Shown: positions 29,856 through 39,627 of the stretch, one piece after another
How the letters are laid out: each line of letters starts with the position of its first letter
Numbering within the stretch: the first letter of the stretch is position 1
NCBI RefSeq assembly: GCF_018861025.1
Contig: NZ_JAHKQH010000024.1
Location: forward strand, 82,843-146,842
Direction of reading: 5' to 3'
DNA: 64,000 nucleotides
From: Psychrosphaera sp. B3R10
GTDB taxonomy: Bacteria > Pseudomonadota > Gammaproteobacteria > Enterobacterales > Alteromonadaceae
Notes under the pieces: model-generated
The model's database searches: none
Told to the model about the DNA's origin: nothing
Seen by the model: only the letters and a program-made list of their open reading frames with translations
Position numbers and translations under genes: made by a program

Positions 29856-31439
29856 ATGTCAGTTAATCAAGACATTCACCAGCATCGAATTCTCATTTTA
29901 GATTTTGGTTCACAGTACACTCAACTTATCGCTCGACGCATTCGTGAAATTGGCGTTTATTGTGAGCTATGGGCTTGGGACGTTACTGAAGAACAGATCA
30001 AAGGTTTTAATCCCAACGGGATCATCTTAGCGGGCGGACCTGAATCAGTAACCGAGCATAATTCGCCACGTGCACCAGAATATGTATTTAATGCAGGGGT
30101 ACCTGTATTAGGTATTTGCTACGGCATGCAAACTATGTCTGAACAACTTGGTGGTTCTGTCGAAGTTTCTGACGAACGTGAGTTTGGTTATGCGCAGGTT
30201 GAAGTTGTTAGTGAATCTGCACTTCTTAAAAATATTGAAGATGCGATTACATCAAATGGCAATGCATTGTTAGACGTTTGGATGAGTCATGGCGACAAAG
30301 TTAATGCAATTCCTGCCGACTTTACAACAGTTGCAAAAACAGAATCTTGCCCGTTTGCTGTAATGGCGAACGAAGAAAAACGTTTTTATGGTGTTCAATT
30401 CCACCCTGAAGTGACCCATACAAAACAGGGTCTTCGTTTGTTGGAAAACTTTGTTTGCACCATTTGTGAATGTGACAAGTTATGGACGTCGGCGACAATT
30501 ATTGAAGACGCCATTGCAAAAATGAAAGAACAAGTTGGCGACGACGAAGTTGTTTTAGGTTTATCAGGTGGTGTCGATTCATCTGTTGTTGCCATGTTAT
30601 TGCACCGCGCAATCGGTGACAAATTGACCTGTGTATTTGTTGATAATGGTTTACTTCGTTTAAATGAAGGTCAGCAAGTTATTGACATGTTTGGTGATCA
30701 TTTTGGATTGAACATAATTCATGTTCAAGCTGAAGACCGTTTCTTGGAGCGTTTATCAAATGAAAATGATCCTGAGAAAAAACGTAAGATCATCGGTAAT
30801 GTATTTGTCGAAATTTTTGACGAAGAAGCAGGCAAACTTAAAAATGCGAAATGGTTAGCCCAGGGCACTATTTACCCTGACGTGATCGAATCAGCAGCTT
30901 CTGCAACAGGTAAAGCACATGTTATTAAGTCTCACCACAATGTGGGCGGTTTACCAGAGGATATGGAGTTAGGTTTAGTTGAACCACTTCGCGAACTATT
31001 TAAAGATGAAGTACGTAAAATTGGTCTTGAACTTGGCTTACCTTACGACATGCTTTATCGTCATCCATTCCCTGGACCGGGCTTAGGTGTTCGTATTTTA
31101 GGCGAAGTGAAAAAAGAATATGCCGACTTATTACGTCGTGCTGACGCAATTTTCATTGAAGAGTTACACTCAGCTGATTTGTACAATAAAGTGAGTCAGG
31201 CGTTTACCGTGTTCTTGCCAGTTCGTTCAGTTGGTGTAATGGGAGATGGCCGTAAATACGATTGGGTTGTGAGCTTACGAGCTGTAGAAACTATCGACTT
31301 TATGACGGCACATTGGGCACATTTACCATATGACTTCCTTGGTAAGGTATCTAACCGCATCATTAACGAAATTGATGGTATTTCACGTGTTGTTTATGAC
31401 ATCAGTGGTAAGCCACCGGCAACGATTGAGTGGGAATAA
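29856..31439 (+). CDS. guaA: GMP synthase (glutamine-hydrolysing)
   Basis: Aminates XMP to GMP. 527 residues in three parts: a class I glutamine amidotransferase with Cys88 in GICYGMQTM and the His/Glu in [10 protein letters not shown], an ATP-pyrophosphatase domain with the P-loop [16 protein letters not shown], and the C-terminal dimerisation domain ([14 protein letters not shown], ending PATIEWE). AGAAGG precedes the ATG. Together with guaB it forms the guanine-nucleotide branch, as in E. coli. Confidence 0.98.
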   Translation: MSVNQDIHQHRILILDFGSQYTQLIARRIREIGVYCELWAWDVTEEQIKGFNPNGIILAGGPESVTEHNSPRAPEYVFNAGVPVLGICYGMQTMSEQLGGSVEVSDEREFGYAQVEVVSESALLKNIEDAITSNGNALLDVWMSHGDKVNAIPADFTTVAKTESCPFAVMANEEKRFYGVQFHPEVTHTKQGLRLLENFVCTICECDKLWTSATIIEDAIAKMKEQVGDDEVVLGLSGGVDSSVVAMLLHRAIGDKLTCVFVDNGLLRLNEGQQVIDMFGDHFGLNIIHVQAEDRFLERLSNENDPEKKRKIIGNVFVEIFDEEAGKLKNAKWLAQGTIYPDVIESAASATGKAHVIKSHHNVGGLPEDMELGLVEPLRELFKDEVRKIGLELGLPYDMLYRHPFPGPGLGVRILGEVKKEYADLLRRADAIFIEELHSADLYNKVSQAFTVFLPVRSVGVMGDGRKYDWVVSLRAVETIDFMTAHWAHLPYDFLGKVSNRIINEIDGISRVVYDISGKPPATIEWE

Positions 31440-31468
31440 CGCTTTATCCGTTAGCTAAGTGAAACAAG

Positions 31469-31492
31469 AAAGCGCCTTTTAGGCGCTTTTTT
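31469..31492 (+). terminator. Terminator after guaA
   Basis: Arms AAAGCGCC / GGCGCTTT with loop TTTTA and a run of T, about 30 bases after the guaA stop. Confidence 0.85.
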
Positions 31493-31566
31493 GATCGTGG
31501 ACGTTATACATTAAAGCTAAACATAGGTTTACGTTTTAGGCATTACGACTCATTTGAACAGAGGGC

Positions 31567-31968
31567 TCATTTGTCCGAGCTATAGTCCGAGCTATTAAGT
31601 TCTAAATCGATAAAAGCAATAATATAGCCGTATTGGCGGTCTGACAAATTTCCAGAGGCATGTTCACTCTTGGCATAATTATGGGTCCATTTTCGATCCC
31701 TTCCTGGGCTTGGAACCCTAATGTCGACATTAAGTAACTTTTGATTAAGCACTGTGTAGCCTTTCTCTTGAGCTTTTTGGGCACAATAGACAAGTACGTA
31801 TTCCACGGCATATTTATCGACGCTAGGTAACCAGGTGTACTCGGTGTGGCAGGCTTCTTTTAACACACCGTTTTTATCTTTGTATTCAAGGTGACCACGA
31901 GTACATGCCGATAAAAGAGCACAAAAAAACACAACTAACATCAGTTTAGATTGAAGAGTAATTCCCAT
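31567..31968 (-). CDS. Small lipoprotein of unknown function
   Basis: A 133-residue protein with a lipoprotein signal ending in LLSACTRGH, so a lipid-anchored envelope protein. No catalytic motif was recognised. The mature part is polar and includes KEACHTEYTWLPSVDKY and YVLVYCAQKAQEKGY, with two further cysteines that could form a disulfide. It follows two PspB-like genes on the same strand (8-base gap from the nearer one), so it may share their transcript. Confidence 0.65.
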   Translation of the reverse strand: MGITLQSKLMLVVFFCALLSACTRGHLEYKDKNGVLKEACHTEYTWLPSVDKYAVEYVLVYCAQKAQEKGYTVLNQKLLNVDIRVPSPGRDRKWTHNYAKSEHASGNLSDRQYGYIIAFIDLELNSSDYSSDK

Positions 31969-31976
31969 TGAATAGG

Positions 31977-32183
31977 TTAAAGTGAATCTATGTCGCGCTT
32001 TAGACCAGCGTTATCATCAGTCGCTATTTTCTCTAAAACTTCGACCCGTTCTTTTAACGCGGATACCTGAACTTTTAAGGTTTCTATTTCAAGTTTGTCT
32101 TGATTACCTAATTTACTTTCTTCTTTTAAATTATTCACCGAGTAAATTAACCAACCTGCAATAATTAGGAATATAAAAGTCAT
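31977..32183 (-). CDS. PspB-like small membrane protein, copy 2
   Basis: A 68-residue protein with one N-terminal membrane segment (MTFIFLIIAGWLIYSV) and a coiled-coil ending in ALKERVEVLEKIATDD. Layout and the RERIQALESI-like motif resemble PspB of the phage-shock response, which helps sense membrane stress. The C-terminal half is nearly identical to the neighbouring 77-residue protein, so the two arose by tandem duplication. No pspA or pspC is next to them, so the link to the Psp system is an inference. The start ATG sits 8 bases upstream of nothing unusual. Confidence 0.6.
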   Translation of the reverse strand: MTFIFLIIAGWLIYSVNNLKEESKLGNQDKLEIETLKVQVSALKERVEVLEKIATDDNAGLKRDIDSL

Positions 32184-32207
32184 GTTTGACCCCTTGTTTT
32201 GTTTGCT

Positions 32208-32441
32208 CTAGCCTGTTTTTCTAAGCGAATCTATTTCTTTTTTCAAGTTGTAGCTGTCGTCCGTCACAATTTTTTCAAGGACTTCAATTCGTTCTTTTAA
32301 CGCGGCCATTTGCTGCTGGGTTTCTGAATCTTGTTGATTGTTATTCTTACTAATTTGCAACTTAACGTGTTGCTCGTATGCGGCATATAGTAAACCACCA
32401 ATAACCGAAACAAGTACAATAGTTAAAACTGAAATAGGCAT
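32208..32441 (-). CDS. PspB-like small membrane protein, copy 1
   Basis: A 77-residue protein with one membrane segment (LTIVLVSVIGGLLYAAYEQ), a polar linker of Asn and Gln, then a coiled coil with ALKERIEVLEKIVTDD and KKEIDSL. GGAAT lies before ATG 32441. It shares its C-terminal motif (LKER-EVLEKI-TDD-LK-DSL) with the next gene, indicating duplication. PspB-like by size, topology and motif; the Psp regulon role is unproven. Confidence 0.6.
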   Translation of the reverse strand: MPISVLTIVLVSVIGGLLYAAYEQHVKLQISKNNNQQDSETQQQMAALKERIEVLEKIVTDDSYNLKKEIDSLRKTG

Positions 32442-32620
32442 TATTTTATTCCTTCAATAAAGTTGTGAATTTCTACGACAAGTTATATATCAATATATGT
32501 ACCAAAAGATAACGCATTGAAAATAAACAATTAATATATTTAAAGTTGAATTAACTGTTGTGAATATCGCTGAATATTAGTCTAATTAGCTAACTTTTAT
32601 TAGGTTGTTAGAAAATAAAC

Positions 32621-33151
32621 ATGTCCGATTCGGAACTTGATGTCAAATGGATGCAATACGCTATGGCGCTTGCTGAGAAAGCAGAAGCCCAAGGCGAGAT
32701 ACCTGTAGGTGCCGTAATTGTAAAAGAAGATGAAGTTTTAGGGGAGGGCTGGAATCAGCCGATTACCTTGCACGACTCAACTGCTCACGCTGAAATTGTA
32801 GCGATTAGAAATGCTGGAAAAAACATTGCAAACTACCGTTTAGTTGGTAGCACGATATATGTAACATTAGAACCTTGTCCTATGTGTGCCGGTGCTATTA
32901 TTCACAGCCGGATAGCACGACTTGTTTATGGTGCGCAGGATTATAAAACAGGGGCCGTGGGCAGTGTAATGAATTTGTTGCAGCATGATAGTAATAACCA
33001 CAAAGTCGACTTTACTTCTGGTCTACTTGAGCAGCAGTGCAGTCATCAAATATCCGCTTTTTTTAAAAAGCGGAGAGTAGAAATTAAAGCCGCGAAAGAA
33101 AATAAAACTTTGAAAGATGATGTCAACATTGACGATGACCAAATTGATTAA
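32621..33151 (+). CDS. tadA: tRNA-specific adenosine deaminase TadA
   Basis: Converts A34 to inosine in tRNA-Arg(ACG), which is essential in most bacteria. It has 176 residues. The zinc-deaminase signature is complete: HAEIVAIR (His57, Glu59) and EPCPMCAGAI (Cys86, Cys89). The start ATG is preceded by a weak AGAAAATAA. The C-terminus extends beyond the core with a lysine-rich tail. It sits near mltF and purL as in E. coli (yfhC-yfhD-purL). Confidence 0.96.
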   Translation: MSDSELDVKWMQYAMALAEKAEAQGEIPVGAVIVKEDEVLGEGWNQPITLHDSTAHAEIVAIRNAGKNIANYRLVGSTIYVTLEPCPMCAGAIIHSRIARLVYGAQDYKTGAVGSVMNLLQHDSNNHKVDFTSGLLEQQCSHQISAFFKKRRVEIKAAKENKTLKDDVNIDDDQID

Positions 33152-33178
33152 GCGGTGTTAGTTAAAGGCACAACGTAA

Positions 33179-33349
33179 TTAGATTATTTCTTCTGGATCG
33201 GCGTTGGATTCGCCCATTCGAATCGTCGTTTGTTTAAGTCGTCGACTTAGCAAACGATTTGAAATTGTTTTTCTCGCTATGCGTCTACGTGTGTTGTTAA
33301 ACATACGGCTTTTCAATTTTAATTTTATGTTTCTTCTTCGTCTAAACAT
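33179..33349 (-). CDS. Small arginine-rich protein of unknown function
   Basis: A 56-residue frame with a well-placed AAAGGAC 5 bases before the ATG. It is strongly basic: it opens MFRRRRNIKLKLKSRMFNNT and has three Arg pairs or triplets before an acidic tail (ESNADPEEII). The composition suggests nucleic-acid or ribosome contact, but no family was recognised. It lies between the convergent tadA and mltF genes. The plus-strand frame over the same bases has no ribosome-binding site, so I prefer the minus strand. Confidence 0.5.
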   Translation of the reverse strand: MFRRRRNIKLKLKSRMFNNTRRRIARKTISNRLLSRRLKQTTIRMGESNADPEEII

Positions 33350-33421
33350 ATTTTGTCCTTTTAAAACGTCAGTAACAGATCATGCTAACTAGGATTAGTT
33401 TAGCGGGCTTCAGTTTCAATT

Positions 33422-34882
33422 TTAATCAGTGCTTGTTTCTGTTTCGGTGCTTACAGAGTGGACTTGGTCCATCAAGGTATCAATTTTAATTTGTTGTTCA
33501 GCTTTATCATCAATCCAAATTAAGGTGTCGTAATATCGGCGGATATTGGCAACATATTGCACCGCTTCATCACCTCGAGCAAAACCATAACGAGTTGTCT
33601 TGTAATGTCTTTTTTGTCGTAACAGTGGCAGGTATTTTTTAACATCAACCCACTTGTCAGGATCACCGCCCAATATTTTAGTTAGTTTTCGTCCATCTTG
33701 AACATGTCCCCAACCTAAGTTGTACGCAGCGAGCGCAAACCAAGGTCGGTCAAATTCAGATATTCTTGCTGGGATACGCTTCAATAATTGACTTAAATAT
33801 TTGGCGCCGCCTTTAATATTTGATTCCGCATCTAGTCTACTTTTTACACCTAATTGCTTGGCCGTTGGTTGTGTAAGCATCATGATGCCTCGCACTCCCG
33901 TTGGGGATTTTGCTCTTGGATCCCAATGGGATTCTTGATAGCTTTGGGCTGCTAATAAACGCCAATCTAAATCTCCGGCATATTCCTTAAACCAGTGTTG
34001 GTAATCTGGAAGTACTTTGCCAACCGCATTCATGAATAAACGAGTATCGACATAATTAAAGTGCTCGACATGTCCAAAGTAACGTTCTTCTAACGCAATA
34101 AGTTCACCGGATTCGTGCATGTCGCCAAAAAAATCAATTAAGGTTGCAAATAATGAGTCGTCACGATTTTTGGGTAACAACCAAGTAAGAGGTTGTTCAT
34201 TTGCCAATGTAAAGGCCACAGAAATATCTGGGTAATATCGTCTAACTAAGGCGAGGTTATGTGAATCGGCGACAGTAAACTCAATTTCGCCGTCCATTAA
34301 CATTTCAAGTAATTCGTTTGAATCAACGTTATCGACAACTTGGATTTGAAAGTCGAGTTCTTCAGTTTGTTGTTTTCTTAGATTATCTAAATGACTCGAC
34401 TGTGAAGAAACAACAATAGGTAAATCGACTTCAGAGAGATTTGTGGGCCGCTCTCTACCTTGTTTAAAAACAACTTTTTGGCTGACATGATAATAAGGCG
34501 GTGACGTTCTAAATTGTTCAAGTATTTCAGTTGTAGGGGAAAATCCGCCGACAAGAAGGTCGACTTGACCAGTTTCAAGCTTTGGCAGTAACTCTGCTAT
34601 ATGGTAGCTAGGAATGAGGTTAACCTCGACTCCTAAATAATCGGCAAAAGAATGAACTAAATCATGTTCAAACCCAGCAGTACCGTCGGCGTCTACATAG
34701 TAACTTGTGGGATTAAATAAAATACCGACATTAATAACCTGCTTTTTGTCTATTTCAATAATCTTGGGGGCAGGCGGTTTTGGCTCACAAGCAGTGATAA
34801 AAAAACAAACAATAAAAAGCAACAGACCACTTGGGACCTGTTTTGTTTGTGTTGTGAGTTGAGACAGTATTTTTTTCATCAC
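33422..34882 (-). CDS. mltF: Membrane-bound lytic murein transglycosylase F
   Basis: A 486-residue outer-membrane lipoprotein that cleaves peptidoglycan glycan strands. The signal peptide ends at FITACEPKPP (lipobox Cys). A periplasmic solute-binding-protein-type domain (about 45-280, with VGILFNPTSYYVDADG) is followed by the SLT lysozyme-like domain with the catalytic Glu in SYQESHWDPRAKSPTGVRG and the AAYNLGWGHVQDGRKL motif. This two-part design is specific to MltF. It is divergent from purL, as in E. coli. Confidence 0.95.
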   Translation of the reverse strand: MMKKILSQLTTQTKQVPSGLLLFIVCFFITACEPKPPAPKIIEIDKKQVINVGILFNPTSYYVDADGTAGFEHDLVHSFADYLGVEVNLIPSYHIAELLPKLETGQVDLLVGGFSPTTEILEQFRTSPPYYHVSQKVVFKQGRERPTNLSEVDLPIVVSSQSSHLDNLRKQQTEELDFQIQVVDNVDSNELLEMLMDGEIEFTVADSHNLALVRRYYPDISVAFTLANEQPLTWLLPKNRDDSLFATLIDFFGDMHESGELIALEERYFGHVEHFNYVDTRLFMNAVGKVLPDYQHWFKEYAGDLDWRLLAAQSYQESHWDPRAKSPTGVRGIMMLTQPTAKQLGVKSRLDAESNIKGGAKYLSQLLKRIPARISEFDRPWFALAAYNLGWGHVQDGRKLTKILGGDPDKWVDVKKYLPLLRQKRHYKTTRYGFARGDEAVQYVANIRRYYDTLIWIDDKAEQQIKIDTLMDQVHSVSTETETSTD

Positions 34883-35242
34883 TGGCTTTATATCAAATGA
34901 TCCTCATTTAGTCATCAAACAACTGGCATAGAGGGATTAAAAAGTCATTGGCTGGAGGTAATTAGTTGAAGAGTCTACAAATCCTAGTAATTGGTTGCAT
35001 TTTAAGTTTAATTTTTTGTGGGTGTCTAGGTTAAGTTTGACCGGACGTTTACGTTAAACCTTCATGTAAATCGACTTTATTTTGTTATCTGATATCAGTG
35101 TCTTAGATGGAATTATTTTTTGGTAATGCGCTAGATAGAAAAAGTTGCAGGAAAACGACGTCGCAATCTATATATTGGGGCTATTTGAGTATATAATGCG
35201 CGCCTAATTTTTTTCCTTTCAAAATGAATGGTGAATTGGCAT
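34883..35242. other. Intergenic stretch between mltF and purL
   Basis: About 360 bases carrying the divergent mltF and purL promoters; no gene is visible. A TATAAT hexamer (35192-35197) lies 46 bases before purL. A GTGGGTGTCT sequence (35018-35027) resembles the reverse complement of the GACACCCA repeat core found at 57-64 kb. Confidence 0.5.
35192..35197 (+). promoter_or_regulatory. Probable purL -10 element
   Basis: Exact TATAAT, preceded at 17 bases by a weak AT-rich -35 (35169-35174), 46 bases upstream of the purL start. No PurR operator was recognised. Confidence 0.45.
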
Positions 35243-38200
35243 ATGTTAATCCTTCGTGGTGCACCAGCTTTATCCGAATTTCGTGTTAAAAAATATTTAG
35301 CCGCATTTGCTGCTAAAGATCTAAACGTTACTGACATTTATGCGGAATATACGCATTTTGCGGATGTCACAGCAGAATTGTCTGATGATGAGTTAAGTAA
35401 ACTTAATTCACTTGTAGAATACGGTCCGTCAATTGCGCAACATCAACCTGAAGGTGAGTTGTTCTTAATTACACCTCGTCCAGGAACAATTTCTCCTTGG
35501 TCAACTAAAGCAACAAACATTGCTAATAACTGCGGGCTAGACAAAGTAAAACGTGTCGAACGTGGAATTGCGTTTTATGTTGTTGGTGATCTTAACGAAA
35601 CACAAAAATCTGATTTAGTCGCTGAATTACACGACCGAATGACAGAAGTTGTGTTTAGCGAATTAAACCAAGCATCACAATTGTTCGTAGCCGAACAACC
35701 AAAACCATTCACGTCAGTTGACGTAATTGCAGGCGGACGCGAAGCGCTTTCAAATGCTAACTTAACAATGGGTTTGGCATTAGCCGACGACGAAATTGAC
35801 TACTTAGTTGAAAACTTCATTCAACTTGGTCGCAACCCAAACGACATCGAATTATATATGTTTGCTCAGGCAAACTCTGAGCATTGTCGTCATAAGATTT
35901 TTAACGCCGATTGGACAATCGACGGCGTTGCACAGCCAAAATCATTATTCAAAATGATTAAAAATACGTTTGAGCATAATAGCGAATTTGTAACCTCTGC
36001 TTATAAAGATAATGCTGCGGTAATGCACGGTTCTGTTGCGGGACGTTTTTTTGCTGAGCCAACGACAGGTTCTTACAAGTTTTATAATGAAAATATCGAC
36101 ATTCTAATGAAAGTCGAAACTCATAATCACCCAACTGCTATTTCGCCTTTCCCTGGTGCTGCGACGGGTTCGGGTGGTGAAATTCGTGATGAAGGTGCTA
36201 CTGGTCGTGGTTCAAAACCTAAAGCTGGTCTTAACGGATTTACCGTTTCAAACTTACGTATCCCAGGTTTTGAACAACCTTGGGAAATTAACTACGGCAA
36301 GCCGTCTCGTATCGTTGAAGCTCTCGACATTATGGTAGAAGGACCATTAGGTGGTGCGGCATTTAATAACGAATTTGGTCGCCCGAATATTTTGGGGTAT
36401 TTCCGTACATACGAAGACAAAGTAAATAGCTTTAATGGCGAAGAAGTTCGTGGTTACCACAAGCCTATTATGCTTGCTGGCGGATTAGGTAACATTCGTC
36501 GTGAACATACCGAAAAAGGCATTATCCCGGTTGGCGCTAAATTAATTGCGCTGGGTGGACCTGCGATGAATATCGGTCTTGGCGGTGGTGCCGCATCTTC
36601 AATGGCGTCTGGTCAGTCAAATGAAGATTTAGACTTTGCATCAGTACAACGTGAAAATCCAGAAATGGAACGTCGTTGTCAGGAAGTTATCGACAAATGT
36701 TGGCAGCTTGGTGACGAAAATCCGATTGCCTTTATCCACGATGTAGGTGCTGGTGGTTTATCAAACGCATTCCCAGAGCTTGTTAACGATGGCGAACGTG
36801 GTGGCGTATTTGAACTTCGCGACGTACCTAATGACGAACCTGGAATGTCGCCACTGGAAATTTGGTGTAACGAATCTCAAGAACGTTATGTCTTAGCAGT
36901 CGCTCCTGAAAATTTAGAAGTTTTTGAAAATATTTGTCAACGTGAGCGCGCGCAATATGCTGTTGTTGGTGTTGCAACAGAAGAACGTCATCTAACATTA
37001 AATGACGAACATTTTGACAACAAACCGATTGATATGCCATTGGACATCTTATTGGGTAAAGCTCCTAAGATGCATCGAGATGTAGCGGCTAAACACGTTG
37101 CTGGTAGCGAATTTGACATTTCAAAAATTGAAATCGCTGACGCGGCGGAACGTCTACTGCGTTTACCGGCGATTGCTGAAAAAACGTTCCTTGTGACGAT
37201 AGGTGACCGTTCGGTAACTGGTATGGTTTCTCGTGACCAAATGGTTGGCCCGTGGCAGGTCCCAGTTGCTGACTGTGCCGTTACTACAGCATCACTAGAC
37301 AGTTATTTCGGTGAAGCGATGTCTCTAGGCGAACGTACCCCAATCGCATTGCTAAATTACGGCGCCTCTGCTCGCATGGCCGTCGCAGAGTCTATTACCA
37401 ATATAGCCGCGACAGATATCGGTAATTTAAACCGGATTAAAATGTCGGCGAACTGGATGGCAGCAGCCGGACACCCGGGTGAAGACGCTGGTTTATACGA
37501 AGCAGTTAAAGCCGTTGGTGAAGAATTATGTCCCGCATTAGATATCACTATTCCTGTGGGTAAAGATTCAATGTCGATGAAAACAAAATGGCAGGAAGAA
37601 GATGGGACTGATAAATCAGTTACCTCGCCACTGTCGTTGTTGATCACCGCATTCGCCCGTGTTGAAGATGTTCGTAATACGGTGACTCCAGAACTACGCA
37701 CTGATAAAGGCGAAACGTCACTCATATTGGTTGATCTTGGTAGCAAGCAAAACCGTATGGGGGCAAGTTGTCTGGCTCAAGTTTACAACAAACTCGGCAC
37801 TGAAGCGCCAGATGTTGATAGTCCTGAGCTGTTAAAAGGTTTCTTTAATTCAATCCAGAGCTTGGTTAAATCTGAGCAATTGATGGCATATCACGACCGT
37901 TCAGACGGTGGTTTGTTTACATCTGTTGCTGAAATGGCATTTGCTGGTAAAGCCGGTGCGGTTGTTAATTTAGATGGACTCGGAGAAGACGCGACGTCAA
38001 TTCTTTATTCTGAAGAATTAGGTGCAGTTATCCAGGTCAGTAAAGCGGATGAATCTAACGTATTGTCAGTGTTTGCTGCCAATGGATTAGCGGCTAATGC
38101 GCACGTTATTGGTTCAGTAAATAGTGAAGACAAGTTGTCGTTTAGCTTTAATGGCGAAGTTGTTCTTGAAAATACCCGCACGCATTATCGTACAGTGTGG

Positions 38201-39133
38201 GCAGAAACTACATTCCACATGCAGTCTATGCGTGACAACCCAGAATGTGCAAAACAAGAACATGACGCTAAATTTGATGCAAACGACAAAGGTCTAAATG
38301 TTGAATTGTCATTCGACATAAATGAAGACGTTGCAGCTCCGTTTATAGCTAAAGGTGATAAACCACGTGTTGCTATCTTACGTGAGCAAGGGGTTAACTC
38401 ACACGTAGAAATGGCAGCTGCCTTTACTCGTGCTGGTTTCGACGCAATAGACGTTCACATGAGCGACTTACAAGAAGGCCGCTTGTCACTAGAGTCATTT
38501 AAAGGTTTAGTGGCATGTGGTGGGTTCTCATACGGAGACGTATTAGGTGCTGGTGAAGGTTGGGCAAAATCAATATTGTTCAACGACAAACTAAGTGAAA
38601 TGTTCAAGACCTTCTTCCACCGCGAAGACACCTTTAGTTTAGGTGTCTGTAATGGTTGTCAGATGATGTCTAACTTACGTTCACTTATCCCAGGTGCTGA
38701 TCACTGGCCTCGTTTTGTGACAAACAAGTCTGAGCGCTTTGAAGCTCGTTTTAGTTTGGTCGAAATCCAAGAGTCTAACTCTGTATTTTTCCAAGGTATG
38801 ACAGGTTCACGTATGCCAATCGCGGTATCACACGGTGAAGGGCGTGCAGAATTTACAGCCGATAGTGCTGTTCAAGCAGCACTTGCATCAAATACGGTTG
38901 CCATGCGTTATGTTGATAATAATGGTGAGTTCACTGAAACCTACCCGGCTAACCCAAATGGGTCGCCAGAAGGGATTACGTCTCTAACGACGACAGACGG
39001 ACGTACCACGATTATGATGCCGCATCCTGAGCGTGTATTCCGTGCCGTTACAAATTCTTGGCATCCAGACGAGTGGCTTGAAGATAGCCCTTGGATGCGT
39101 ATGTTCCGTAACGCACGCAAGTGGGTCGGTTAA
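35243..39133 (+). CDS. purL: Phosphoribosylformylglycinamidine synthase (large type)
   Basis: Converts FGAR to FGAM in purine synthesis. Started at ATG 35243 to match the family N-terminus [17 protein letters not shown]; the frame has a further ATG 5 codons earlier. At 1296 residues it is the large proteobacterial type: N-terminal FGAM-synthetase domains ([52 protein letters not shown]) and a C-terminal glutaminase with Cys in GVCNGCQMM and His-Glu in [10 protein letters not shown] terminator follows. Confidence 0.98.
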   Translation: MLILRGAPALSEFRVKKYLAAFAAKDLNVTDIYAEYTHFADVTAELSDDELSKLNSLVEYGPSIAQHQPEGELFLITPRPGTISPWSTKATNIANNCGLDKVKRVERGIAFYVVGDLNETQKSDLVAELHDRMTEVVFSELNQASQLFVAEQPKPFTSVDVIAGGREALSNANLTMGLALADDEIDYLVENFIQLGRNPNDIELYMFAQANSEHCRHKIFNADWTIDGVAQPKSLFKMIKNTFEHNSEFVTSAYKDNAAVMHGSVAGRFFAEPTTGSYKFYNENIDILMKVETHNHPTAISPFPGAATGSGGEIRDEGATGRGSKPKAGLNGFTVSNLRIPGFEQPWEINYGKPSRIVEALDIMVEGPLGGAAFNNEFGRPNILGYFRTYEDKVNSFNGEEVRGYHKPIMLAGGLGNIRREHTEKGIIPVGAKLIALGGPAMNIGLGGGAASSMASGQSNEDLDFASVQRENPEMERRCQEVIDKCWQLGDENPIAFIHDVGAGGLSNAFPELVNDGERGGVFELRDVPNDEPGMSPLEIWCNESQERYVLAVAPENLEVFENICQRERAQYAVVGVATEERHLTLNDEHFDNKPIDMPLDILLGKAPKMHRDVAAKHVAGSEFDISKIEIADAAERLLRLPAIAEKTFLVTIGDRSVTGMVSRDQMVGPWQVPVADCAVTTASLDSYFGEAMSLGERTPIALLNYGASARMAVAESITNIAATDIGNLNRIKMSANWMAAAGHPGEDAGLYEAVKAVGEELCPALDITIPVGKDSMSMKTKWQEEDGTDKSVTSPLSLLITAFARVEDVRNTVTPELRTDKGETSLILVDLGSKQNRMGASCLAQVYNKLGTEAPDVDSPELLKGFFNSIQSLVKSEQLMAYHDRSDGGLFTSVAEMAFAGKAGAVVNLDGLGEDATSILYSEELGAVIQVSKADESNVLSVFAANGLAANAHVIGSVNSEDKLSFSFNGEVVLENTRTHYRTVWAETTFHMQSMRDNPECAKQEHDAKFDANDKGLNVELSFDINEDVAAPFIAKGDKPRVAILREQGVNSHVEMAAAFTRAGFDAIDVHMSDLQEGRLSLESFKGLVACGGFSYGDVLGAGEGWAKSILFNDKLSEMFKTFFHREDTFSLGVCNGCQMMSNLRSLIPGADHWPRFVTNKSERFEARFSLVEIQESNSVFFQGMTGSRMPIAVSHGEGRAEFTADSAVQAALASNTVAMRYVDNNGEFTETYPANPNGSPEGITSLTTTDGRTTIMMPHPERVFRAVTNSWHPDEWLEDSPWMRMFRNARKWVG

Positions 39134-39166
39134 ATTTCGATTACAGATAAGTCGAATCAATCTCAT

Positions 39167-39197
39167 AAAGCCAGTTATTTATTAACTGGCTTTTTTT
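39167..39197 (+). terminator. Terminator after purL
   Basis: Arms AAAGCCAGTTA / TAACTGGCTTT with loop TTTAT and a run of T. Confidence 0.9.
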
Positions 39198-39627
39198 ATT
39201 CTTGCCAGAAGCAAAAGCTATGTTTTACCAGTTAAAGCGGAAAATAAATAATCAAAGAGTTTTATTTTTGAGACAAAGGAAAGCGTAAAATTGACCGCCT
39301 TTTAACTGTCTTACTTTTGTACTTTATTGGTGTAGCCCTTATTTTAAATGATATTTTTACAGTCTGTAGGTGCTTACCATAAAAAAATAAAGTTTTTACT
39401 TTAAAAATAGGTTCAGCTTGATAAAGTGTATTTGCGAAAAAAGGAAGGTTAGGGATCTGCCGTTTTTGTACAAAAATAAATTTGATGTTTTATTAATGCC
39501 CAATTTGTTGTTGTAAAAGCCAGCTCAGCCAAGGAATGAGCAAAATAATAATTCTAATAAGGTTCGAGCAAAGAACCGGGTTCTACAATTACTACATTAA
39601 ACATATTTCCCTCTTTCAGGAGTAGGC
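39198..39627. other. Intergenic stretch upstream of the TonB receptor gene
   Basis: About 430 AT-rich bases with no open frame of note. A small inverted repeat GGTTC / GAACC (39561-39577) lies about 50 bases before the receptor start and could be an operator. No Fur box was found. Confidence 0.45.

Noticed and set aside
33204..33392. 62-residue plus-strand frame
   Set aside because: It is antisense to the better-supported arginine-rich small gene and has no ribosome-binding site.
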